Below are positions 1 through 5,136 of a stretch of 5,243 nt of DNA, piece after piece. This DNA comes from Promethearchaeota archaeon (lineage in GTDB: Archaea; Asgardarchaeota; Lokiarchaeia; Sigynarchaeales; MK-D1). The notes beneath the pieces were generated by a model, which saw nothing but the letters and a program-made list of their open reading frames with translations, did no database searches and was not told where the DNA came from. The stretch is from assembly GCA_016839385.1 (NCBI GenBank), contig JAEOUK010000476.1:1-5243 (forward strand), in the 5' to 3' direction. Position 1 is the first letter of the stretch. The number at the start of each line of letters is the position of its first letter. Position numbers and translations under genes: made by a program.

Positions 1-557
1 GAATAATTCCAAATATCGATCCATTCGATATGATATTTACACCTTATTATAATAAGTCATTTATCCCAGATGTTTGTGATATAATTGATCAAACAATAAG
101 TGTTCTAAAAAATCAGCCATTAAAACTTGATAAAAATAATTTAAATAAAGAAGATTTGAATTTAAAGAAATACTATGTTGATCTTAGTCGAATTGAAGAA
201 CTTAAATCTATTAAATCATCACATTTTGACCTTACTAAATTAATAACATTATGTGAGGAATTGAATATTGCAAATCAAAATAAATGCTATCTGTCAATTG
301 CTATGTTAACAAGATCAGTTATTAATCATGTTCCACCTATCTTTTCTTCTAAAACATTTAAAGAAATTGTAAATAACTATAAAGGATCAAAATCGTTTAA
401 AGAATCAATGGAGCATTTGGAAAACTCTATGAGGAAAATATCTGATTCACATTTACATACAACAATAAGGAAAAAAGAAACATTGCCAAATTTTGTACAA
501 GTAGATTTCTCTTCAGATTTGGATGTTCTATTGTCTGAAATTGTAAGAATATTGTAA
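1..557 (+). CDS. Unrecognised protein, C-terminal part (5' end outside window)
   Basis: The frame is open from the first base (first full codon at 3) to the TAA at 555-557. The first ATG, at 30, has no Shine-Dalgarno before it and the codons ahead of it read as ordinary protein, so I take this as the end of a longer gene; if ATG 30 were the start the protein would be 175 aa. Numbering from that Met, residues 63-115 and 120-175 are mostly helical in character and end in a hydrophobic segment (LDVLLSEIVRIL). This C-terminal region resembles one I have seen recurring in unnamed bacterial proteins, but I cannot name a family. Two R-x(4-5)-H patterns (R95/H100 and R135/H141) recall the Rx4-6H motif of HEPN ribonucleases; this is suggestive only. 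No membrane segment or signal is visible. The gene ends only 3 bases before the attC at 561, as cassette genes often do. Confidence 0.75.
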   Translation, partial: IIPNIDPFDMIFTPYYNKSFIPDVCDIIDQTISVLKNQPLKLDKNNLNKEDLNLKKYYVDLSRIEELKSIKSSHFDLTKLITLCEELNIANQNKCYLSIAMLTRSVINHVPPIFSSKTFKEIVNNYKGSKSFKESMEHLENSMRKISDSHLHTTIRKKETLPNFVQVDFSSDLDVLLSEIVRIL

Positions 558-591
558 AATTTCTAACAAGAGCATATTATGATGCCCATCG
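1..591 (+). mobile_element. Integron gene cassette 1 (partial, right end only)
   Basis: This is the right-hand part of a cassette whose left boundary lies outside the window. It holds the truncated unrecognised gene and ends at the G|TT crossover point G591/T592 of the shortened attC. Because that attC has lost its centre, this cassette may no longer be separable from the next one. Confidence 0.6.
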
Positions 592-597
592 TTAGAT
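561..597 (+). other. Collapsed attC recombination site (37 bp)
   Basis: The left simple site is TTCTAAC (561-567) and the right one GTTAGAT (591-597, a perfect GTTRRRY match). TCTAAC pairs with GTTAGA, and inside them GCAT (572-575) pairs with ATGC (582-585) around a 6-base loop. Its outer arms are nearly those of the 99-bp attC at 3285: TTCTAACAAG then GCAT on the left, and ATGC, one changed base, CATCGTTA on the right. The roughly 62 central bases, which would carry the extrahelical bases and terminal loop, are missing. Known attC sites are rarely shorter than about 55-60 bp, so this one is probably a deletion derivative with poor or no activity. Confidence 0.65.
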
Positions 598-658
598 ACT
601 TTAATAATATTGCATAGAGAGTAAGTACTTAATTCATAGTGCTATTTCCTATTTTTTT

Positions 659-663
659 GGAGG
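659..663 (+). promoter_or_regulatory. Strong ribosome binding site (GGAGG) for the TIR gene
   Basis: GGAGG sits 7 bases before the ATG at 671 and fixes that start codon. It is the only strong Shine-Dalgarno in the window; the other cassette genes have weak or no recognisable sites. Confidence 0.85.
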
Positions 664-670
664 TTGTCAA

Positions 671-1747
671 ATGAATAAAAAAGTCTTTATCTCTTACCCT
701 AATACAAGTAAAGACATTGCAGAACTATTGGTAAATTATCTTGAGAAAAGTGGCATACAAGCAGTTTGGATTGACACAGATGAAATATCAGTGGGTGAGA
801 ACATCAGTCGACGTCTTAAGGAAGGAGTACGGGAGTCTGCTTGTTGTGTTTTCTTACTAAATACATACTCTTTAGAATCATCCTGGTGTATGGCTGAAGT
901 CGGATCTTTTTGGGGAGCCGATAAAAAGATTATCATGTATCCTATCGAACCTCGCTGTCCTATACCTGATTATCTTGTAGGAACTCGATTTGCGAATAAT
1001 CTTGATGAGGTGGTCAAAGCTTGTAAAGAGGTAGGGGAACCTACTTATAGTTACGGGGAACCCTTTCATCAAATGTTTCGCAGAAGTGGAATGACTGCGG
1101 CTTTTAGAATCCCAGAGGAAAATCCTGCTCGGGACAATAGAATTAAACAACTCATATCGGAAGAATGTGAGTTGTCCGGTCAAAAAGCCTTTCGTCTTAT
1201 GGCCAGTTCAGGATTTAACTATTTGAGTTCGAATGGTCAATCATGGAAAGTGGGCCTGGGAGATGCAATACTTGACATTAAAGCTAGCTTTTCTGTTGTC
1301 CTTGAATCCCCATTTTCATTATTCGCTAAAACTAGAGCTTTGGCAAATCAGGTCACCCATCATCACTGGCAAGAAAAAATTTCACTTTCTGAACTTGAGA
1401 AATTGAACCAGCTTGATAATGTATCTATTAGAGTCACTGAGCATGCCGTAAATTGTTCTTTGTTTTTTACAAGGAGAGCAGTATTCTATGATCCATACCT
1501 CTGGGCTCGACCCAAACCAGCTCGCAAGACAGAAAATAATTTTTGGGTATTTGAGTTTACCAAAGTTGATGAGCAAGATTATGACTGTTACGAACTTCTT
1601 ATGAAACATTTCGATTTTATCGAATCCACGAGTATTCCACTTCAAGAATTTCTTGGTGAAAACCATAAAAAATATAATGAGAATACCGTAAGATTTCGCC
1701 AAGAAATGGAAGCAAAGCTGAAAAAGTTTTTAAATGAGAAAGAATGA
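671..1747 (+). CDS. TIR-domain protein with C-terminal PLD-like region
   Basis: 358 aa, start fixed by GGAGG 7 bases upstream. Residues 1-120 form a TIR domain: first strand KVFISYP (4-10), a D/E-rich turn WIDTDEISVG (33-42), the strand CCVFLLN (58-64) and the signature SSWCMAE (70-76), in which E76 is the expected catalytic glutamate. Bacterial TIR domains with this residue commonly cleave NAD+ or make cyclic ADP-ribose-type signals. Residues about 135-325 look like a single degenerate phospholipase-D-like unit (core strand AFRLMASSGFNYL, 173-185; later SLFFTRR then FYDPYLWARP and FWVFEF), with no HxK...D catalytic motif, so a sensing or oligomerising role is more likely than lipase activity. 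A charged helical tail closes the protein. No signal peptide or membrane helix is seen, so it should be cytoplasmic. Its TGA overlaps the next ATG by 4 bases, indicating translational coupling. The TIR call is firm; the C-terminal call is an inference from pattern. Confidence 0.9.
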   Translation: MNKKVFISYPNTSKDIAELLVNYLEKSGIQAVWIDTDEISVGENISRRLKEGVRESACCVFLLNTYSLESSWCMAEVGSFWGADKKIIMYPIEPRCPIPDYLVGTRFANNLDEVVKACKEVGEPTYSYGEPFHQMFRRSGMTAAFRIPEENPARDNRIKQLISEECELSGQKAFRLMASSGFNYLSSNGQSWKVGLGDAILDIKASFSVVLESPFSLFAKTRALANQVTHHHWQEKISLSELEKLNQLDNVSIRVTEHAVNCSLFFTRRAVFYDPYLWARPKPARKTENNFWVFEFTKVDEQDYDCYELLMKHFDFIESTSIPLQEFLGENHKKYNENTVRFRQEMEAKLKKFLNEKE

Positions 1748-2898
1748 ATAAAAAAAGTCTTTTAGATCGTTTGAATCCCAATTATCATTATAATCCAATC
1801 GCTTATCACGATAGCTGGATTTCAGTTGACCCAATAATTGGCTGCCAACTCAATTGTCAATACTGCTATATGCAAATGACTAATTGGACAGATGTGCAAC
1901 CAGAGGTTATATATTCCGTACCTCAAATTCTTAAAATGTTATTGGAGCATAAATATTTTACTCCACACCAGACTGTACTCAGCTTCGCTAATCAAACAGA
2001 TCCATTTCTTCACAAAAATATCGAATTGACTCTCCAATTTTTAAAAATATTGGATTTGAATAAACTCAAGAATCCCGTTGTTCTTGTAACTAAAAAATAC
2101 ATTCCTGACTATTTTATTGATCAAATTTCATATTTGAGATTTGTAAGACCAATATTTTGTCTCAGCTATTCCGGCCTACCCAGAAATATTGAAAAAGGAG
2201 TTAATCCAGATGAAAATCGAAGAAATTTTCGAAAGTTATTTGACCATAACATCCGTGTAGTCCATTTTTGGCGTCCGTTGCTCAGAGCAAATGGAACTCT
2301 TGAGGCGTTACAGGAAGTTATGGATTATGTAGTTAAATATGCATTAGCCTCTGTTTATATAGGTATTAAACTAAATCCATATCTCATACTACTTTACAAT
2401 AGGAATCCTTATTTGAAAATTCCTCAACATGTAAATGAGCAATATGGCGATTACATTCCAGAGGGAATAGAAGAACGTCTTAGAACACTTGCAAAGAGAA
2501 AATATCCTCATTATCCACTTTATATGCACGCATCTTGCGCTGTTAGCCTGGCATTATCGATACCAGATTATAATGCTACTATCTATAGGGACCCGATTTG
2601 TAAACGTAGTGAGTGTCCATTTTGGAAGCGACAAATTTGTGAAAATGCACAGTCTGTTCCAGATTCCAAAAAGATTAGAAATTTACTCGCACGAATTTTC
2701 TTAAATAATAAGTTCGAAGTCACAAATGAGGCTGTTTACATTTCAGGAAATTTAAATCAAGAAGATTACAGTTTTCTGCTTCATCAACTTAATTATCCTT
2801 TGATAGTGAAAGATCTATGTTACAATCGTGTCTTGAGGGGAAGTATATTCAGTAAAAATGATGAAAACAACCTAAACCAAGGGAATTGTCAAAAATGA
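1744..2898 (+). CDS. Radical SAM protein, spore-photoproduct-lyase-like family
   Basis: 384 aa, starting at the ATG inside the ATGA overlap with the TIR gene; a weak purine run GAGAAAG precedes it. The CxxxCxxC motif is C34, C38 and C41 within IIGCQLNCQYCY, which should hold the 4Fe-4S cluster that cleaves S-adenosylmethionine. The aromatic after the last Cys is typical, and GCxxxCxYCY is the form seen in the SplB/COG1533-type group. The barrel appears to span about residues 25-215 (ISVDPIIGC, VVLVTKK, FCLSYSG, VYIGIKLNP). Past it, four more cysteines (C265, C286, C291, C299, in IC then SECPFWKRQIC) could bind a second iron-sulphur cluster or zinc. The last 75 residues form a small separate region. 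The substrate is unknown: spore photoproduct repair is unlikely in this setting, and a nucleotide or nucleic-acid substrate is only a guess from the MazG neighbour. It is not viperin-like in the sequence around the cluster motif. Confidence 0.88.
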   Translation: MNKKSLLDRLNPNYHYNPIAYHDSWISVDPIIGCQLNCQYCYMQMTNWTDVQPEVIYSVPQILKMLLEHKYFTPHQTVLSFANQTDPFLHKNIELTLQFLKILDLNKLKNPVVLVTKKYIPDYFIDQISYLRFVRPIFCLSYSGLPRNIEKGVNPDENRRNFRKLFDHNIRVVHFWRPLLRANGTLEALQEVMDYVVKYALASVYIGIKLNPYLILLYNRNPYLKIPQHVNEQYGDYIPEGIEERLRTLAKRKYPHYPLYMHASCAVSLALSIPDYNATIYRDPICKRSECPFWKRQICENAQSVPDSKKIRNLLARIFLNNKFEVTNEAVYISGNLNQEDYSFLLHQLNYPLIVKDLCYNRVLRGSIFSKNDENNLNQGNCQK

Positions 2899-3245
2899 GA
2901 GAAAATATTACGATTCATGAAATAATGGAGAAAACAACTGGTCTTCAGAAACTTTTTCGAAAAATTGAAAATAAGCCCTGGACTATTGATACATTTATAA
3001 TTGAACTTTTGGCGGAAGCAGGCACACTTGCAGATAGCATTATGATAAAAGAGGGGTATAGAAATCTCAGAACAGGACAAAAACCTATCGATTTAGAGGA
3101 TGATATTTGCGATATACTTTTTGTACTTTTTATGATTGCAGACTATTATGAAATTAATATAGGAAACTCGTATTTATCAATGATAGCTTCGACTCGAAGC
3201 AAGCTTGAAGCAAAACTTAAAGATAACTTACAAAAGACAAAATGA
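2895..3245 (+). CDS. MazG-like nucleotide pyrophosphohydrolase
   Basis: 116 aa from ATG 2895, which overlaps the radical SAM stop as ATGA and lies about 10 bases after AAGGGA. An in-frame TTG at 2886 would add three residues, but it directly abuts that purine run and is less likely. The protein is all-helical: WTIDTFIIELLAEAGTLAD (29-47) carries the first acidic pair E37/E41, and LEDDICDILFVLFMIADYY (67-85) carries the second metal-binding half. This is the MazG arrangement, which hydrolyses nucleoside triphosphates to monophosphate and pyrophosphate with Mg2+. The second half reads D70-x-x-D73 where MazG usually has E-x-x-D, a conservative change that should still bind metal. At this size it is a single-domain MazG-like protein, probably forming dimers or tetramers. 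As the last gene of the operon it may remove or recycle a nucleotide made or consumed by the TIR and radical SAM enzymes; that link is inferred. Confidence 0.82.
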   Translation: MRENITIHEIMEKTTGLQKLFRKIENKPWTIDTFIIELLAEAGTLADSIMIKEGYRNLRTGQKPIDLEDDICDILFVLFMIADYYEINIGNSYLSMIASTRSKLEAKLKDNLQKTK

Positions 3246-3284
3246 TAAAGTTAAAACATTAATCAGTATCATTCACTAAATTGT

Positions 3285-3383
3285 TTCTAACAAGTGCATT
3301 GACGCTGACCTTGTGGAGCTGCTCGTGAATTGCTAAGCCTTTTCCGGTTGCATCCACAAGGCAGGTCATGCACATCGTTATCT
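3285..3383 (+). other. Integron attC site (99 bp) ending cassette 2
   Basis: The left simple site is TTCTAAC (3285-3291) and the right one GTTATCT (3377-3383), with the crossover after G3377. Inner arms pair as GTGCAT/ATGCAC, GAC/GTC, CTG/CAG, CC/GG and TTGTGGA/TCCACAA around a 35-base loop (3318-3352). T3300, G3304 and A3308 are left unpaired on the left arm only; such one-sided extrahelical bases are the hallmark that lets integrase choose the correct strand. The hairpin is followed by TCTTTTT, so it could also weaken transcription into the next cassette. Confidence 0.88.
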
Positions 3384-4378
3384 TTTTATTGCATATTGAC
3401 ATATGGAATTAATTAAAAAACTGATTGATCTTTTTAATGATCTTCGACGGATTAATTTTAATTCAGAAGAAAAACCAAGTGATGCTGAAAACCTTACTGA
3501 TATACTTGAAATTGTAGCTGTAGCAGCAGACATAAAACCAACACACCTTAATGGTCAGGGATGTATAAGTTTAGAACTTATAAATAATTTAGAAAAGATA
3601 GCCTCAAGACATGACCTATTAACATTAAGGACGAAATCTATAAAACCTTACATGCATCGGAAACCAAATTATGATCTAGAAATCTTTGAATGGAATCAAA
3701 ATAATTTAATTGATAGAAATAAATGGCCCGATATCCTATGGATTTATAAGGATGATTCACTTATTGATTTGATTCATAATACTGTATCAGGAAAAATTAA
3801 TGTATCTAAGGTTTTAGGATATCCTGATTGCTGTGTTAATCATTATCTAGAGGTTGGGCTTCATACTTCAGAATTATATGTAGATGCATTACGTCGAGTT
3901 TACAATGTGACAAAACCAGAAGAAATTATAGAATTAATGAGGAAAGATACAGATGTGAATGTTGATGAAATCCCTGTGGAAGCAACAATCAAGCTTTCGG
4001 GATGGGTCTTACCATATGTTCAATTCAATGCATGTCCTAAGTGTCTAAAATCTTCTGATTCCCCTTCAAAAAAAATTAATTATAATATGAGAAATTTAGC
4101 ATTCCAGTTATCAGAATCTTTTGGATGTGAGATTTGGAAAGCAAAATATATTGAAAAAACTTCTGATTATAGATTAAAAAATATTAAAAGAAATGATCCA
4201 TGTCCTTGCTGTTCTGGTAAAAAATACAAAAAATGTTGTGGAAGGTAATCTGGTTCGTTGTTACTTATTCTTAAATATTGATTTAATAATTAGATAACTT
4301 TTCCACCCGACCACGCTACCAGCCGCTGTGAAATTGCGAGCTCGGCTTTGAAGTGGCGCGTGGGCGGGTGAGGGTGGG
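3378..4378 (+). mobile_element. Integron gene cassette 3 (SEC-C protein)
   Basis: The cassette is 1001 bp from T3378 to G4378. Its first bases TTATCT are the exact complement of the left arm AGATAA of its own attC at 4292-4384. It contains one gene, whose ATG lies 25 bases after the left boundary, a normal short cassette leader. Confidence 0.82.
3403..4248 (+). CDS. SEC-C motif protein with GYPDCC (DUF483-like) region
   Basis: 281 aa. ATG 3403 is the first start after an in-frame TGA at 3397-3399, so the start is well bounded, although no clear Shine-Dalgarno precedes it. The C-terminus (residues 264-281, NDPCPCCSGKKYKKCCGR) is a SEC-C zinc-binding motif like that at the end of SecA; C267, C269, C278 and C279 fit the metal ligands, with an extra Cys (C270) where Gly is usual. 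In the middle, KVLGYPDCCVNHYLE (136-150), then NACPKC (209-214) and NYNMRNLA (226-233), recall DUF483-type proteins, which share a YPxCC motif and a downstream Cys pair. The N-terminal 130 residues are not recognised. No membrane segment is present. The motifs point to a metal-binding cytoplasmic protein, perhaps binding nucleic acid or protein; the function is unknown. It is the sole gene of its cassette. Confidence 0.85.
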   Translation: MELIKKLIDLFNDLRRINFNSEEKPSDAENLTDILEIVAVAADIKPTHLNGQGCISLELINNLEKIASRHDLLTLRTKSIKPYMHRKPNYDLEIFEWNQNNLIDRNKWPDILWIYKDDSLIDLIHNTVSGKINVSKVLGYPDCCVNHYLEVGLHTSELYVDALRRVYNVTKPEEIIELMRKDTDVNVDEIPVEATIKLSGWVLPYVQFNACPKCLKSSDSPSKKINYNMRNLAFQLSESFGCEIWKAKYIEKTSDYRLKNIKRNDPCPCCSGKKYKKCCGR

Positions 4379-4384
4379 TTATCT
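4292..4384 (+). other. Integron attC site (93 bp) ending cassette 3
   Basis: AGATAAC (4292-4298) and GTTATCT (4378-4384) are perfect complements and form the outer simple sites, with the crossover after G4378. After spacers of 5 and 7 bases, CACCCG pairs with CGGGTG, CCACGC with GCGTGG and AGCCG with CGGCT, interrupted by mismatched or unpaired bases. The left simple site is not a strict RYYYAAC match, but its fit to the right end and to the cassette start supports the call. The site is GC-rich against AT-rich flanks. Confidence 0.83.
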
Positions 4385-4400
4385 GAAATGATATAGTAAT

Positions 4401-4631
4401 ATGAAGACACAAAAGAAAGATAATTGGGAATATACGAATGAATATGGTGAGAAATGGATATTTGAATATGATTCCTTAACCGGTGTAGGTAACCTCAAAG
4501 GATCTGATATCAGTTGGCAAAGCTATAAGGTAATTGATGGAAAGGCAAATGGTTTATTATTAAATGAAGGTGAGTTAAAATGGCTCAAAGAAATTTGGGA
4601 GAAGGTTACTGCGAATAAGTCTGGTTATTAA
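4401..4631 (+). CDS. Small unrecognised cassette protein (76 aa)
   Basis: 76 aa, not recognised. ATG 4401 lies 22 bases after the cassette boundary, the usual position for a cassette gene; no Shine-Dalgarno is visible, and a three-codon ATG-ATA-TAG frame lies just ahead. The sequence is rich in Trp, Lys, Glu and aromatic residues (WEYTNEYGEKWIFEYDS, then NLKGSDISW) and looks like a short beta-strand section followed by a helix (GELKWLKEIWEKV). It has no cysteine, signal peptide or membrane helix, so it is probably a small soluble protein. Its position directly ahead of an antitoxin-like gene raises the idea of a two-gene unit, but it does not look like a known toxin fold. Confidence 0.65.
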   Translation: MKTQKKDNWEYTNEYGEKWIFEYDSLTGVGNLKGSDISWQSYKVIDGKANGLLLNEGELKWLKEIWEKVTANKSGY

Positions 4632-4646
4632 AACATAAAAGGGTTC

Positions 4647-4665
4647 AGATAATATACTGTTATCT
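4647..4665. repeat. Short inverted repeat matching attC simple sites (possible attC relic)
   Basis: AGATAA (4647-4652) and TTATCT (4660-4665) are perfect complements 7 bases apart. The right half, GTTATCT at 4659-4665, is identical to the right simple sites of the attCs at 3285 and 4292, and the left half differs from AGATAAC only at its last base. It lies 16 bases after one stop codon and 26 bases before the next start codon, where a cassette junction would be expected. It could also be a chance hairpin; it lacks the T-run of a terminator on the + strand. Confidence 0.45.
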
Positions 4666-4690
4666 AAAAATAAAGATGTGAGAACAAACA

Positions 4691-5032
4691 ATGGATCTTT
4701 ACGCAATAAAGCAAGCCATTTTAAACCTTACAGATATTGAATTCGCCAGATTCCAGAATTGGTTCGATAAAATAGGCTGCAATCGAATAAATAAGAATGC
4801 CAAAAGCAGTAAAATAAGACAGGCTGTTCTGAATCTAACAGATAAGGAATTTGGTCATTTCTGGGACTGGTTCGAGGATTTGTGCGATGAACTATGGGCC
4901 GAGGAAGTAGAAAATGATCCGATAGCTCGTAAGTGCTTGGAAATTGGATACATGATAATGAGTAAGCCAGATCCTGGTAAGTTTCTTGCTGATTTACTTG
5001 GCGGGAGTAATGAGGCAAAAGAAAAAGAGTAA
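4691..5032 (+). CDS. Antitoxin-like protein with duplicated N-terminal motif
   Basis: 113 aa from ATG 4691; a weak GTGAGA lies 8 bases upstream. Residues 6-28 and 42-64 are repeats of one motif (IKQAILNLTDIEFARFQNWF against IRQAVLNLTDKEFGHFWDWF; 13 of 23 positions identical). This pattern of an AIxxL(S/T)xxEFxxFxxWF helix pair followed by an acidic stretch with a Trp (here ELWAEEVENDP, 67-77) is common at the N-terminus of small antitoxin-like proteins from type II toxin-antitoxin loci. Such proteins usually carry one copy. The remaining residues (78-113) are helical and end in a charged tail. No recognisable toxin gene follows before the attC; the stop codon overlaps the first base of that attC. 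The role could be an orphan antitoxin or an unrelated helical adaptor; the family call is from pattern only. Confidence 0.72.
   Translation: MDLYAIKQAILNLTDIEFARFQNWFDKIGCNRINKNAKSSKIRQAVLNLTDKEFGHFWDWFEDLCDELWAEEVENDPIARKCLEIGYMIMSKPDPGKFLADLLGGSNEAKEKE
4706..4882 (+). repeat. Intragenic duplication in the antitoxin-like gene
   Basis: Bases 4706-4774 and 4814-4882 encode two copies of a 23-residue motif in the same frame, separated by 13 residues. The DNA copies have diverged at many positions, so the duplication is old and is maintained at protein level. Confidence 0.7.
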
Positions 5033-5136
5033 GATAACCAGGCGCTTGACTTGACCTTGCTTTCCTGACCGTGAATCGTGCAAGCAAGGTATTTGGGGCG
5101 CAAGGCAAGTCAGCTCTTCGAACCCCGCAGTTAAAT
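5032..5136 (+). other. Integron attC site (105 bp, asymmetric) ending cassette 4
   Basis: The left simple site is AGATAAC (5032-5038), overlapping the stop codon of the preceding gene. The arms pair as GCT/AGC, GACTTG/CAAGTC and CCTTGC/GCAAGG (5044-5060 with 5099-5114), leaving T5047 and A5054 unpaired on the left, the usual one-sided extrahelical bases. The right simple site is taken as GTTAAAT (5130-5136), a perfect GTTRRRY match. The right spacer is about 15 bases against 5 on the left, so the right end is less certain than in the other sites. Confidence 0.72.

Larger units (their letters stand above)
592..3377 (+). mobile_element. Integron gene cassette 2: TIR / radical SAM / MazG operon
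   Basis: The cassette runs from T592, just after the crossover G of the first attC, to G3377 in the attC at 3285-3383. Its first bases TTAGA are complementary to the left arm TCTAA of its own attC, as expected for a unit that once circularised. At 2786 bp with three co-oriented, overlapping genes it is several times larger than a typical single-gene cassette. The three genes appear to travel as one functional unit. The AT-rich leader (592-658) has no convincing sigma-70 promoter, so expression may rely on a distant or weak promoter. Confidence 0.75.
4379..5130 (+). mobile_element. Integron gene cassette 4 (two small genes)
   Basis: The cassette is 752 bp from T4379 to G5130. Its opening TTATCT is complementary to AGATAA of its terminal attC. 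Carrying two unrelated small genes separated by an AGATAA...GTTATCT hairpin, it may be two former single-gene cassettes fused by loss of the attC between them. Confidence 0.65.

Noticed and set aside
610..638. Possible promoter TTGCAT / TTCATA ahead of the TIR gene
   Set aside because: The spacing is 17 bases but the -10 match is poor; in AT-rich sequence this is expected by chance.
2489..2704. 71-residue + strand frame inside the radical SAM gene
   Set aside because: It lies wholly within a confident gene in another frame and shows no domain signature.
2886..2888. TTG as start of the MazG-like gene
   Set aside because: It directly abuts the purine-rich ribosome binding sequence, while ATG 2895 has good spacing and the same ATGA overlap as the gene pair before it.
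1744..2898. Radical SAM protein as a prokaryotic viperin
   Set aside because: The cluster motif context (GCQLNCQYCY), the extra C-terminal cysteines and the lack of an adjacent nucleotide kinase fit the spore-photoproduct-lyase-like group better than viperin.
3396..3401. Perfect TTGACA -35 hexamer just before the SEC-C gene
   Set aside because: No TATAAT-like hexamer lies 16-18 bases downstream, and a promoter here would start transcription inside the gene.
561..5136. CRISPR-like repeats from the recurring TAAC / GTTA hairpins
   Set aside because: Repeats are far apart, differ in their centres and flank genes rather than spacers; integron attC explains them.
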